From assembly GCF_000718165.1 (NCBI RefSeq), contig NZ_JOEY01000015.1:62001-126000 (forward strand): a DNA stretch of 64,000 nt, given 5' to 3'. Made by a program: the position numbers and the translations under genes. Numbering within the stretch: the stretch's first letter is position 1; the number at the start of each line of letters is the position of its first letter. This stretch comes from Streptomyces fulvoviolaceus. Its GTDB lineage: Bacteria > Actinomycetota > Actinomycetes > Streptomycetales > Streptomycetaceae. Below the pieces are notes generated by a model that made no database searches, was not told the DNA's origin, and worked only from the letters and a program-made list of their open reading frames with translations. Shown in pieces: positions 35,171 to 43,590 of this stretch.

Positions 35171-36490
35171 ATGAGAAGACTCCTCGGCGCTCTCGCGGCC
35201 GCCGCCCTGGCCCTCACGGGCCTCGCCGCCACCGGCGCGACACCCGCCGCGGCCGCCACCACCGGCTCGTTCAACGTCCTGACCTACAACGTCGCGGGCC
35301 TGCCGGAGGGCCTGAGTTCCGGCAATCCGGAGACGAACACCCCGCTGATATCACCGCGGTTGGCGTCGTACGACATCGTGAACGTCCAGGAGGACTTCAA
35401 CTACCACGCGGCCCTGTACGCGGGCGACAACCACCCGTACCGCACCGCGACCAGCGGCGGCGCGGGCATCGGCGACGGTCTCAACACCCTCTCGGACTAC
35501 GCTTTCGAGGACTTCGAGCGGGTGAAGTGGAACAACTGCACGGGCACCAACTGCCTGACCCCGAAGGGCTTCACCCTCGCCCGGGTGCGCCTCGCCGAGG
35601 GCGTCTTCGTCGACCTCTACAACGTCCACACCAACGCGGACGACACCGACGACGCGCTGGCCGCCCGCCGCGCCAACGTCGACCAGCTGTCGGACTTCAT
35701 CCAGGCGAACTCGTCCGGCAACGCGGTGATCGTCATGGGCGACACCAACACGCGCTACACCCGCTCCGGCGACAACATCCGCACCCTCGCCGACGAGAAC
35801 GGCCTCACCGACGCCTGGGTGCAGCTGGCCAAGGGCGGCACGCGGCCCACGCAGGGCGCGGACGCGCTGCTGTGCCCGACGACGGCGCCGACGAACGACT
35901 GCGAGGTCGTCGACAAAATCCTCTACCGCGGCAGCAGCCTGTTCTCGCTGTCCGCCACCCGCTACAACAACGAGTGGGCGTCGTTCCTCGACTCCGCCGG
36001 GGGCAACCTCTCCGACCACTTCCCGCACACGGTCGACTTCTCGTACACCCTCAACTCGTCCCTGAAGGCCAGCGACTTCTTCGGCGGACCGCACGGCACG
36101 GCCTTCAACGACGCGGACAACCTGCCCTCCACCGTGTCACCCCGCACCCTGACCCTGCGCGGCGCCTCCCGCCTCGACGCGGTCTCCCTGACCCACGACG
36201 GCGGTACGACCCTCACCCACGGCGGCACCGGTGGCACGGCCACCTCCCTGACCCTGGCCTCCGGCGAGCACCTCACCTCGGTGAAGCTGACACAGGGTCA
36301 GAAGGACGACCGTACGCGGATCTTCTCGGCGGCCTTCACCACCGACAAGGGCCGCACCCTCTCCTCCGGCACGGCGACCTCGGACACGAAGACCTTCACG
36401 GCCCCGTCCGGCTGGCAGATCGTCGGGTTCACGGGACGGTCGGGCGACGAGATCGACAAGCTGGGGGTGCTGTACGCGCCGATCGGCTGA
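35171..36490 (+). CDS. Secreted endonuclease/exonuclease/phosphatase-fold protein with jacalin-like tail
   Basis: 439 residues with signal peptide MRRLLGALAAAALALTG and a cut near AAAA (residue ~30). The EEP fold (LTYNVAGLPEG, VNVQEDFNYHAALY, VDLYNVHTNAD, VIVMGDTNTRY, SDHFPHTVDFSY) shows the Asn, Glu, Asp-His-like metal and catalytic residues of DNase I/sphingomyelinase-type enzymes. The last ~130 residues (RLDAVSLTHDGG, LTSVKLTQGQKDDRTRIF, SGWQIVGFTGRSGDEIDKLGVLY) look like a jacalin lectin domain, which would tether it to a glycan. It could act on phospholipids or extracellular DNA. The exact substrate is unknown. It is transcribed away from the ArsR gene. Confidence 0.85.
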   Translation: MRRLLGALAAAALALTGLAATGATPAAAATTGSFNVLTYNVAGLPEGLSSGNPETNTPLISPRLASYDIVNVQEDFNYHAALYAGDNHPYRTATSGGAGIGDGLNTLSDYAFEDFERVKWNNCTGTNCLTPKGFTLARVRLAEGVFVDLYNVHTNADDTDDALAARRANVDQLSDFIQANSSGNAVIVMGDTNTRYTRSGDNIRTLADENGLTDAWVQLAKGGTRPTQGADALLCPTTAPTNDCEVVDKILYRGSSLFSLSATRYNNEWASFLDSAGGNLSDHFPHTVDFSYTLNSSLKASDFFGGPHGTAFNDADNLPSTVSPRTLTLRGASRLDAVSLTHDGGTTLTHGGTGGTATSLTLASGEHLTSVKLTQGQKDDRTRIFSAAFTTDKGRTLSSGTATSDTKTFTAPSGWQIVGFTGRSGDEIDKLGVLYAPIG

Positions 36491-36523
36491 CAGCGGCGCG
36501 GAAGACACCCAGGAGGCCCCGGA

Positions 36524-37192
36524 ATGACCGACGACACCACGGTCCGGCTCGCCCACCGCGAGTCGGGCGATGCCGGGGCCCCGCCGCTCGTCCTGCTGCA
36601 CGGGCTGACCTCGGACGGCACGGCCTGGGACGAGGTGGCGGCACACTTCGCCGACCGCCACCGCGTCCTCGTCCCTGACCTGCGGGGCCACGGCCGCAGC
36701 CCACATCCGGGGACGTACTCCTTCGAGCTGATGCGGGACGACGTACTCGCGTTCCTCGACGAACTCGCCCTGCCGGACGTCGTGTTGATCGGGCACAGCC
36801 TGGGCGGAGTGGTGGCGTACCTCCTGGCGGCCCTGCATCCCGAGCGGGTCACGCGGCTGGTCCTGGAGGAGACACCGCCACCCGTTCCCCTCGACCGGCC
36901 GGCACCGCAACGCCCTTCGGAACCGCTCGCCTACGACTGGGCGGCCCGCGAGGCGATCGTGGGGCAGCTCAACTCACCCGACCCGGCGTGGCGGGAGGCC
37001 CCGAGGGCCGTCGCGGTGCCCACGCTGGTGGTCGCGGGCGGGCCGGAGAGTCACCTCCCCCAGGACGAGATCGCCGCCATGGCCGCCCGCTTCCCCGCCG
37101 GCCGGCTCGTCACGATCCCCGCGGGACACCGCGTCCACGGCACACTCCCGGAGGAGTTCTGCGGGGCGGTCGCGGAGTTCCTCGCCGCCTGA
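36524..37192 (+). CDS. Alpha/beta-hydrolase fold enzyme
   Basis: 222 residues, short for the family (250-300), because the lid region is small. The motifs are complete: oxyanion HGLTSDGTAWD, nucleophile elbow GHSLGG (Ser94), Asp likely in the VVAGGPESHLP loop region, and final His in GHRVHG. There is no signal peptide, so it acts in the cytoplasm on a small ester or lactone. ATG follows GGAGG by 8 nt. It starts 33 nt after the secreted EEP gene and could be cotranscribed, though no functional link is evident. Confidence 0.85.
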   Translation: MTDDTTVRLAHRESGDAGAPPLVLLHGLTSDGTAWDEVAAHFADRHRVLVPDLRGHGRSPHPGTYSFELMRDDVLAFLDELALPDVVLIGHSLGGVVAYLLAALHPERVTRLVLEETPPPVPLDRPAPQRPSEPLAYDWAAREAIVGQLNSPDPAWREAPRAVAVPTLVVAGGPESHLPQDEIAAMAARFPAGRLVTIPAGHRVHGTLPEEFCGAVAEFLAA

Positions 37193-37210
37193 GCGCCGGC
37201 CAGGCCCCGG

Positions 37211-37666
37211 TCAGCCCCCGGCGACATTCCCGGCGATCAGCCGCAACAACTGCTTCGCCAGCGCGTCCTGTTCAGGAGTCAGCCCCATGGCGTCGCCGAT
37301 GGCGGGCGGCACCACACGGGCCCGCTCCCGCAGCTGCGCGCCCTCCTCGGTGAGCCGGATCGCGACCGAGCGCTCGTCGTCCGGGCGGCGTTCGCGCCGG
37401 AGCAGACCACCCGCCTCGAGGCGCTTGAGAAGGGGCGACAGCGTGCTGGACTCCAGCTGGAGGGCCGTACCCAGATCCCGTACGGAGATCGAGTCCTGCT
37501 CCCAGAGCACGAGCATGACGAGGTACTGGGGATAGGTCAGGCCCAGCTCGTCCAGAAGGGGCCGGTAGCGCGCGGTGACCGCCCTCGACGCCGCGTACAG
37601 CGCGAAGCACAGCTGGTCGTCCAGATGCAGGGATCCCTCGGTCGTCCGACCTGCGGCTGGGCTCAC
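37211..37666 (-). CDS. MarR-family regulator, OhrR-like
   Basis: 151 residues from GTG 37666, 7 nt after AGGAG. The sensing cysteine motif LDDQLCFALYAASRAVTARYRPLLDELGLTYPQYLVMLVLWE is the signature of OhrR organic-peroxide sensors. The winged helix follows (SISVRDLGTALQLESSTLSPLLKRLEAGGLLRRERRPDDERSV). In its reduced form it would repress; oxidation of the Cys by organic hydroperoxides releases DNA. The usual Ohr peroxidase gene is not next to it. Instead an esterase-type hydrolase is divergent, with a clear inverted repeat between them. Confidence 0.9.
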   Translation of the reverse strand: MSPAAGRTTEGSLHLDDQLCFALYAASRAVTARYRPLLDELGLTYPQYLVMLVLWEQDSISVRDLGTALQLESSTLSPLLKRLEAGGLLRRERRPDDERSVAIRLTEEGAQLRERARVVPPAIGDAMGLTPEQDALAKQLLRLIAGNVAGG

Positions 37667-37754
37667 GACACGACTCCTGGCTCCTGTGGTTCCCGGGTTC
37701 CTCACGACGCTCACCACCCTACCTTTCAAGTCCCCTCGATTCCATCGAGCACTA

Positions 37755-37774
37755 TTTAGTTGTGCACGACTTAA
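37755..37774. promoter_or_regulatory. OhrR-type operator
   Basis: TTTAGTTGTGCACGACTTAA is an imperfect palindrome (17 of 20 positions) with a TGTGCA/TGCACA core and A/T-rich ends, in a region otherwise rich in G/C. It is 89 nt from the regulator start and 87 nt from the esterase start, in the middle of the divergent promoter region. Confidence 0.65.
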
Positions 37775-37860
37775 TCGCACGCTACTCTTCATGGCATGCC
37801 GCAGCTCGGCGAAACCCGCCGTCCGAGCCTGCCCGCCGCATCCGATCCGAGGAGATCGCC

Positions 37861-38829
37861 ATGACCGACACGACCACCCCGCGCCCCGTGCTCGAACCGG
37901 CGGCCCAGGCCTTCGTCGAGGCCACCGCGAACCCGCCGTACCTCTTCGACCTCGGCCCCGACGAGGGCCGCAAGACCGTCGACGAGGTGCAGTCGGGCGA
38001 GATCGCGAAGCCGGCCGTCGACGAGGAGTGGGTCACCGTCCCCGGCGGACCGGCGGGCAGCGTCCGGGCGCGCATCGTCCGTCCCGCCGGGGCCACCGGC
38101 CCGCTCCCCGTGATCGTCTACATCCACGGCGCGGGCTGGGTCTTCGGCAACGCGCACACCCACGACCGCCTCGTGCGCGAGCTCGCCGTCGGCGCCGGAG
38201 CCGCCGTGGTCTTCCCGGAGTACGACCTCTCCCCCGAAGCCCGCTACCCGGTCGCCGTCGAGCAGAACTACGCGGTCGCCCAGTGGGTCGTCGGGCAGGG
38301 CGCGGCCAGGAACCTGGACGCCACCCGGATCGCCGTGGCCGGGGACTCCGTCGGCGGCAACATGAGCGCCGCGCTGACCCTGATGGCCAAGGAGCGCGGC
38401 GACGTCCCGCTCGTCCAGCAGGTCCTCTTCTACCCGGTGACCGACGCCGCCTTCGACACCGGCTCCTACCGCCGGTTCGCCGAGGGCTACTTCCTGCGCC
38501 GCGACGCCATGCAGTGGTTCTGGGACCAGTACACGACGGAGGAGGCCGACCGCGCCCAGATCACCGCGTCCCCGCTGCGCGCCACCACCGAGCAGCTCAC
38601 CGGGCTGCCCCCGGCCCTGGTCATCACCGCCGAGGCGGACGTTCTGCGCGACGAGGGCGAGGCCTACGCCAACAAGCTGCGCGAGGCCGGCGTCCCCGTC
38701 ACCGCGGTCCGCTACCAGGGCATCATCCACGACTTCGTGATGCTCAACGCCTTGCGCGGGACCCACGCCGCCGAGGCCGCGATCAGCCAGGCGATCGGCA
38801 CCCTGCGGACAGCTTTCGCGACGGCTTGA
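37861..38829 (+). CDS. Alpha/beta-hydrolase (HSL/acetyl-esterase type)
   Basis: 322 residues. Oxyanion region IHGAGWVFGN (a variant of HGGG), nucleophile GDSVGGN, Asp in ITAEADVLRDEG and His in GIIHDFVML are the triad positions of hormone-sensitive-lipase family esterases. ATG 37861 follows GAGGAG. It is divergent from the OhrR-like regulator and may be induced by organic peroxides, perhaps to remove oxidised lipid esters; this is inference. No signal peptide. A hairpin terminator lies 20 nt after the stop. Confidence 0.9.
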   Translation: MTDTTTPRPVLEPAAQAFVEATANPPYLFDLGPDEGRKTVDEVQSGEIAKPAVDEEWVTVPGGPAGSVRARIVRPAGATGPLPVIVYIHGAGWVFGNAHTHDRLVRELAVGAGAAVVFPEYDLSPEARYPVAVEQNYAVAQWVVGQGAARNLDATRIAVAGDSVGGNMSAALTLMAKERGDVPLVQQVLFYPVTDAAFDTGSYRRFAEGYFLRRDAMQWFWDQYTTEEADRAQITASPLRATTEQLTGLPPALVITAEADVLRDEGEAYANKLREAGVPVTAVRYQGIIHDFVMLNALRGTHAAEAAISQAIGTLRTAFATA

Positions 38830-38848
38830 CATCCCCTGCCGACGGGTG

Positions 38849-38873
38849 GCCCCGGGTCACACCGACCCGGGGC
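38849..38873 (+). terminator. Hairpin terminator after esterase gene
   Basis: GCCCCGGGTC (38849-38858) pairs with GACCCGGGGC (38864-38873) around a 5-nt loop, 20 nt after the esterase stop. Confidence 0.8.
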
Positions 38874-38897
38874 TCACCTGTATGAGCTAGTGTTTTG

Positions 38898-38912
38898 CCT
38901 AGGACCTCTAGG
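38898..38912. promoter_or_regulatory. Candidate TetR operator
   Basis: CCTAG-GACCT-CTAGG is an inverted repeat with 5-nt arms and a 5-nt spacer, 22 nt upstream of the TetR-type start. Its position fits autoregulation. The CTAG tetranucleotides are uncommon in such G/C-rich DNA. Confidence 0.5.
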
Positions 38913-38933
38913 TATCCCATCGGAGATGTGCCC

Positions 38934-39509
38934 ATGGCCCGCGCAGGACTCACCCCCGACCGCCTCACCGAGGCCGCCGCCGACCTCGCCGACGAGGTCG
39001 GGTTCGAGAACGTCACCCTCTCCGCGCTGGCCCGGCACTTCGGCGTCAAGGACGCGAGTCTGTACTCGCACGTCAAGAACCTCCAGGACCTGCGCACCCG
39101 CGTCGCCTTCCTCGCCGGCGGCGAGATGATCGACCGGATCGCCGTCGCCGTGGCGGGCCGGGCGGGCAAGGACGCACTGGCCGCGTTCGCCGGCGCCTAC
39201 CGGGCGTACGCGCTGGAGCGGCCCGGCCGTTACGCTGCCACGCAGATGCGCATCGACCAGTCCCTCGTCGCCGACGCACCCGCCCTGCGCCGCACCGCCG
39301 AGATCACCTACGGCATGCTCCGCGCCTACGGCCTCGAGGAACCCGATCTCACCGACGCCGTCCGCCTGTTGCGCGCCACCTTCCACGGCTACTGCGCCCT
39401 GGAGTCCGCCGGCGGCTTCGGCGCCCCCCGCGACGTACAGAAGTCCTGGGACCGGGCGGTCGACGCACTGCACGTGGCACTGGAGAACTGGCCCCATGAC
39501 ACCCCGTGA
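38934..39509 (+). CDS. TetR-family regulator
   Basis: 191 residues. The helix-turn-helix is LTEAAADLADEVGFENVTLSALARHFGVKDASLYSHVKN, followed by a WHG-type ligand domain (TetR_C_33-like; LLRATFHGYCALESAGGFG). ATG 38934 lies 8 nt after GGAG. The next gene, a hydrolase, starts 33 nt downstream, and this pairing is common in Streptomyces, where the regulator controls the hydrolase. A ligand cannot be deduced. The CCTAG inverted repeat upstream is the likely operator. Confidence 0.9.
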   Translation: MARAGLTPDRLTEAAADLADEVGFENVTLSALARHFGVKDASLYSHVKNLQDLRTRVAFLAGGEMIDRIAVAVAGRAGKDALAAFAGAYRAYALERPGRYAATQMRIDQSLVADAPALRRTAEITYGMLRAYGLEEPDLTDAVRLLRATFHGYCALESAGGFGAPRDVQKSWDRAVDALHVALENWPHDTP

Positions 39510-39542
39510 CACTCCATGACAAGACGCAAGAGGAAAGGAACC

Positions 39543-40352
39543 ATGACTGACCTGCACTACGACACCCGCGGCAGCGGACCCTTCCTGCTCGTGATCCCCG
39601 GCGGCGCCGGGGATCCCACGGCGCTCGACCCGATGGCCGACGTACTCGCCGAGCACTTCACCGTCGTCACGTACGACCCGCTCGGCCTCGCCCACGGCCA
39701 CCTCGGCCTGCCCGTCGCCGACCAGCGGGTCGAGGACTGGAGCGAGGGGGCCCGGCGCGTGCTCGACGCCGTGCTCCCCGAGGGCGAGTCTGCGTACGTC
39801 TTCGGCACCAGTGCCGGCAGCGTCCCGGCCCTCGACCTGCTCACCCGGCATCCGGAGCGGCTGCGGCACGTGATCGCGCACGAACCGCCGTGCGTGGGGC
39901 TTCTTCCGGACGGGGCACGGCAACAGGCCGCGTTCCGGGAGGTGTGCGACGTCTACCGCGCCGAGGGTCCCGCAGCGGCGGCGGCCCGGATGACCGCCGT
40001 GCTGGAGGAGCGGGTGCCTGAGGACAGCGCTCCTGTTGGCCAACCCCTGTCACGGGAAGAGGAGTTGACCAACCCGATGGCGCTCATGCTCGCCCATGTT
40101 CTGCGGCCGTTCACGTCGTACATGCCGAAAGCCGAGCCGCCGCACGTCCGCCTCACCCTCGCCGCCGGCACCGATTCCCGCGGTCAACTCCTGTACCGCA
40201 ATGCCCAGATCCTCGCGGACACACTGCACGGCGACTTCGTCGAGCTCCCCGGCGGGCACATCGGCACGGTCCAGCACCCCGCCGCCTTCGCCGAGGGGCT
40301 CGTCAAGACGTTGCTGACGGTCACCGCCCCTGGTGTCTCTCCGACCCCATAG
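39543..40352 (+). CDS. Alpha/beta-hydrolase fold enzyme next to TetR gene
   Basis: 269 residues from ATG 39543 after AAAGGAA; an earlier in-frame ATG (39516) has no site. The motifs are VIPGGAGDP (oxyanion), GTSAGSVPALDLL with the nucleophile Ser in an unusual GTSAGS elbow, and late ELPGGHIG with the catalytic His. There is no signal peptide. It is probably cotranscribed with the TetR gene and acts as a small ester hydrolase or C-C hydrolase of the haloperoxidase-like set. The C-terminal cap region (RLTLAAGTDSRGQ) carries the Asp. Confidence 0.84.
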   Translation: MTDLHYDTRGSGPFLLVIPGGAGDPTALDPMADVLAEHFTVVTYDPLGLAHGHLGLPVADQRVEDWSEGARRVLDAVLPEGESAYVFGTSAGSVPALDLLTRHPERLRHVIAHEPPCVGLLPDGARQQAAFREVCDVYRAEGPAAAAARMTAVLEERVPEDSAPVGQPLSREEELTNPMALMLAHVLRPFTSYMPKAEPPHVRLTLAAGTDSRGQLLYRNAQILADTLHGDFVELPGGHIGTVQHPAAFAEGLVKTLLTVTAPGVSPTP

Positions 40353-40392
40353 ACTGGAAGCTTCGCGGAAGCCCTGGGGGAGGGAGCGCGTC

Positions 40393-41781
40393 TTGTCTCA
40401 ACAGCAGCTGGGACGCGGTCCCTTGAGATCCGACGACCCCCGACCGGAACCCGGTGGCCCGGGCGAGGCCGCGCGTTTCGTCGGCTGGCTGGGCAGCCTC
40501 GGCTGTGCGGCCGCCGGTTACGCGGTGTTCCAGTTCCTCTTCACGGTGCTGCCCGGCTCCCTGGACGGCGAGCCCGCCAGGTACCTGATCTCCGGGGTGA
40601 GCGGACTCGGCACGGCCACTGCGGCCTGGCTGGCGGCGGCGCTGCTCCGCGCCCGGACCGGCGCCGCACCCGTCGCCCCGCCCGCGGCGCCCACCGCCCT
40701 GCCTCCGGGTCCGCTCCCCGAGGTCTTCGCCGCCGCGCACGACACGCTCGTCGGCCAGGTGTCCGTGGTGGACGAGCCGGACCGCGGCCGGCTCACCGGC
40801 TGGTCGCACTCCCTGGGCGAGAGCACGCCCTCACGCCCCACCTCCGTCGGCACCGCCTACGGCCTGCACATCATGCTCGACCTCGGCGTGCCCGACGGCC
40901 GACTGAGCACCGGGGACCTGGTGGACACGCTGTGGCGGCTGCGGCTGCCGGGCGGCGGATGGTCGGCGCGTTCGCAGGGGGCCGTGGCCCGACCGGAGGT
41001 GACCGCGACGGTGCTGGGCGCGCTGGCCCGGGCGGGCGTGTCCGCCGAGCGGCTGGCGGCGGAGGTCGAGCGGTGCACGGCCGGGTTCACCCTGCAACTC
41101 GACCGTGCGGGACGGGAGTCCACCCACGTCGTCACCACCGTGATGCGCGGCCTCCTGCGCGCGGCGCCCCGCTCCGACGCCCTGCCGCTGCTTCGCGAAG
41201 CCCTTCTGGACGGCGCGATCAGCGACCCTCGGCGCGAGCACCTGCGCTGCTGGAGCCACCGGCTCGACCCGCCGTACGGGCCGTCGGCGCTGCGCGGACC
41301 GTCCCCGCTGCACACCGCGCAAGCCGTCGTCGCCCTCGACCGCACGGCCCGGATCCTGGGCGACACCCGCGGTGCGCGGGAGGCCCGCCAGGACGGTGTG
41401 CGCTGGCTGCTGGCCTGCCCGGACGTGCCCCACACCAGCTGCCCCGACCTGACGAACCTGCGCGAGGAGGTGCGCCGGCCACGCCCGGACGACCCCTCAC
41501 GCCACGAGGTGCTGGGCGTACGGCACCACACCGCCGCCTGGATCGTCCGCGCCCTGCTCTCCCCCGGCGCCCGGGAGGTCGCCCGCGAGGACGGGCGGGA
41601 ACAGGAGTGGCGGGAACGGCTGGACGGTGCCGCCGCTGCCGTACGGGCGGGGCAGACCGGCGGAATCTGGACATGGGCGGGCCAGGACGGCGGTGACCTG
41701 CACCAGCCCCTGTGGATGACCTATCAAGGTCTTTCCGCACTGCGGGCGCATGCCGTATGGATGTACCAACCGGGCGAGTGA
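40393..41781 (+). CDS. Membrane-anchored alpha/alpha-toroid (prenyltransferase-like) protein
   Basis: 462 residues from TTG 40393, 7 nt after GGAG. Two membrane helices lie near residues 33-55 (GWLGSLGCAAAGYAVFQFLFTVL) and 64-90. The rest resembles the alpha/alpha-toroid of squalene-hopene cyclase and prenyltransferase proteins: repeated TxxxxxALxRxG and GGGWSARSQGAVARPEVTATVLGALARAG units, then GGIWTWAGQDGGDLHQPLWMTYQGLSAL. No DxDD or metal-binding acidic motif is seen, so it is unlikely to be a cyclase. A cupin gene begins 38 nt downstream. Function unknown; substrate or protein binding by the toroid is possible. Confidence 0.7.
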   Translation: MSQQQLGRGPLRSDDPRPEPGGPGEAARFVGWLGSLGCAAAGYAVFQFLFTVLPGSLDGEPARYLISGVSGLGTATAAWLAAALLRARTGAAPVAPPAAPTALPPGPLPEVFAAAHDTLVGQVSVVDEPDRGRLTGWSHSLGESTPSRPTSVGTAYGLHIMLDLGVPDGRLSTGDLVDTLWRLRLPGGGWSARSQGAVARPEVTATVLGALARAGVSAERLAAEVERCTAGFTLQLDRAGRESTHVVTTVMRGLLRAAPRSDALPLLREALLDGAISDPRREHLRCWSHRLDPPYGPSALRGPSPLHTAQAVVALDRTARILGDTRGAREARQDGVRWLLACPDVPHTSCPDLTNLREEVRRPRPDDPSRHEVLGVRHHTAAWIVRALLSPGAREVAREDGREQEWRERLDGAAAAVRAGQTGGIWTWAGQDGGDLHQPLWMTYQGLSALRAHAVWMYQPGE

Positions 41782-41819
41782 ACTCCGGGCGGACGAACGA
41801 GAATGGGAGGGGGGCCTGG

Positions 41820-42551
41820 ATGGGTGGTCGACAGATTCCGGCGGCACGACGACTGCTGACCGGGATGCTGGACGGCGATCCACCCGAGCGCGAGCTCGTC
41901 GCCACCGCCCGGTGGGTCGTCGCCGAACTCGGCGCACCTGAGCGGCTGTCGGACCTCGTCTCCGAACTCGCCCGCGGCGAGGGCGATCCGGAGCACTGCG
42001 CCCGGCTGTCGTACCGCCACGTCCTCGGCTTCGACAAGCTGCTGCTGATCGACGGCGGTCCGCGGCACATGCTGCGCGCCCATGTGTGGCACCCCGGGGC
42101 GGGTGCGATCGGCGAGGAGGACATCCACAACCACCGTTCCCCGCTGGCCTCTTACATCGTCCGGGGCCGACTCGCCATGGAGCTGTACGAGGCGGGGGCG
42201 CCGGGCGAGGGCGGGATCGAGGCGGCCCGCTACGAGGAGTCGCTGTCGGAGCGCTCGGCGGACTGGCTGCTCAAGCCCACCGGTCCGGCGCGGCTGCGGC
42301 TGACGCACGTGGGGCAGTACACGGCGGGCAGCGCCTACGCCCTTCCCGCGCACACCCTGCACCGCGCCTGGTGCGACACCGACGTGCCGACGGTGACGCT
42401 GTTCCTGGAGACGGGAAGCGAACGGCGGCGCCACACCGATGTGTTCACGCCCGCGGGCCCGCATCCGGGGGCGGTGGCGAAGGTGCCGCTGGACGTGCCG
42501 GACTATCTGGGGGCGTTGAACTCGCTGGCGGAGCTGCTCAGGAGCTCGTGA
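41820..42551 (+). CDS. Cupin-fold protein of unknown function
   Basis: 243 residues from ATG 41820 after GGAGGGG. The first cupin motif is EEDIHNHRSPLASYIVRGRLAMELYE (HxH; the usual Glu appears replaced), and the second is YALPAHTLHRAW with a third His. The fold and three His suggest a metal-dependent dioxygenase-like site, as in cysteine dioxygenase, but no known subgroup matches by eye. It follows the toroid membrane protein and the two could form a unit. The 3' end overlaps the convergent NUDIX gene by 14 nt. Confidence 0.72.
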   Translation: MGGRQIPAARRLLTGMLDGDPPERELVATARWVVAELGAPERLSDLVSELARGEGDPEHCARLSYRHVLGFDKLLLIDGGPRHMLRAHVWHPGAGAIGEEDIHNHRSPLASYIVRGRLAMELYEAGAPGEGGIEAARYEESLSERSADWLLKPTGPARLRLTHVGQYTAGSAYALPAHTLHRAWCDTDVPTVTLFLETGSERRRHTDVFTPAGPHPGAVAKVPLDVPDYLGALNSLAELLRSS

Positions 42552-42963
42552 AGGCCTGGTCCACGATGTCGAGGTTGTACGCGTCGATGTCGACCGTGGT
42601 CAGTTCGGAGCGCCCGAGCCAGCGGTGCTCCTGGTCGGGCTTGGGGAGAGTGACCTGCCGACTCAGCGGCCTGACAAGGAAGTTGTCCTGCCAGTTCTTG
42701 ATCTCGTGGCCCTGGTACTCACTGACGAACGACGACTCGCCGACCCTGCGGACGATCTCGCCGAGCAGCCCGGTCTCTTCCTTCAGCTCCCGCAACGCGC
42801 CGTCGGCGGCGCTCTCGTCGGGGTCGAGCTTCCCGCAGGGAACGCCCCACACGCCGGGCAGGAACGTCTCCGTCTCACTGCGGCGGACCAGAAGCACGCG
42901 CCCCTCGTCGTCCATCACGACGGCGGCCGCCAGTCGCTTGTCGCCGGGGATGTCCATGTCCAT
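42538..42963 (-). CDS. NUDIX hydrolase
   Basis: 141 residues from ATG 42963, 6 nt after GAGG. The NUDIX box is complete: G-KLDPD-E then seven residues and RELKEETGL, so Mg2+-dependent pyrophosphohydrolase activity is expected. The VLLVRRSETETFLPGVWGVPCGK opening and EHRWLGRSEL end are typical of the 8-oxo-dGTP/NTP group, but the substrate is not fixed. It is convergent with the cupin gene and overlaps it by 14 nt. Confidence 0.9.
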   Translation of the reverse strand: MDMDIPGDKRLAAAVVMDDEGRVLLVRRSETETFLPGVWGVPCGKLDPDESAADGALRELKEETGLLGEIVRRVGESSFVSEYQGHEIKNWQDNFLVRPLSRQVTLPKPDQEHRWLGRSELTTVDIDAYNLDIVDQAFTSS

Positions 42964-43074
42964 GGTTCCTCGGTCCCTCGCCGGAGATGAGTCCAAAGGG
43001 TCTGATACCCACGAAAGCGTCAACCGTACCAGGGACGCACGGCCCACCGCTGTGAGCCGGATCGCCCCGCTCGG

Positions 43075-43533
43075 TCACGAGAGATCGCCCACCGCGTCGG
43101 CGTAGTACGTCGATCCCCTGAGGTGGACGGCGAGTTCGCGGAAGGTCCAGCCCTCGCCGGGCGAGTGGTCGAGCTGCTCCTCGGTGAGGGCGCCGAGGCG
43201 GTTGGCCCAGATCCGGGCGAGCCGGGTGAGGCGGCTGCGGGCCTCGTCCAGGTCCTCCTGGGTGAAGGGGGCGAGGTCCGCCTCGGTGGTGGTCGCGGAG
43301 GCATGCCAGTGGTCGGGCTGCGGGGTCTCACCGACCAGCCTGGCCTCGAGTTCGGCCAGGTGGTCGACGAGATGGTCGGCGACGCGGCGGATCGCCTTGT
43401 GCGGGGTGTACACACGGTCGTCGACGTGTGCGGGCCTGCCGTCCCAGCGCGTCCAGGTCGCGGCCAGGGCGAGGACGTGGTCGACCATGCCGGTGACGGC
43501 CTCGACGGGTGCTTCCTGCGGGCTTTCGGTCAT
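43075..43533 (-). CDS. DinB-like / maleylpyruvate-isomerase-fold protein
   Basis: 152 residues. Four-helix-bundle pattern with His at spaced positions: GMVDHVLALAATW, AIRRVADHLVDHLAELEARL and WTFRELAVHLRGSTYYADAVG. These fit the metal site of the DinB/mycothiol-dependent enzyme superfamily. Many Streptomyces proteins of this type are thought to act as mycothiol transferases, but the reaction here is not shown. ATG 43533. It is in tandem with the VOC gene upstream (57 nt gap), and neither has a clear partner. Confidence 0.75.
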   Translation of the reverse strand: MTESPQEAPVEAVTGMVDHVLALAATWTRWDGRPAHVDDRVYTPHKAIRRVADHLVDHLAELEARLVGETPQPDHWHASATTTEADLAPFTQEDLDEARSRLTRLARIWANRLGALTEEQLDHSPGEGWTFRELAVHLRGSTYYADAVGDLS

Positions 43534-43590
43534 ACGGCGACGCTAGGGGCGTATCGCTTCGGCGGCGGCCGAAGTGTCCTGGGCCTCGCT

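Noticed and set aside
40393..41781. Terpene or squalene-hopene cyclase call
   Set aside because: The toroid repeats are present, but no DxDD or other catalytic acidic motif was found and two membrane helices precede it.
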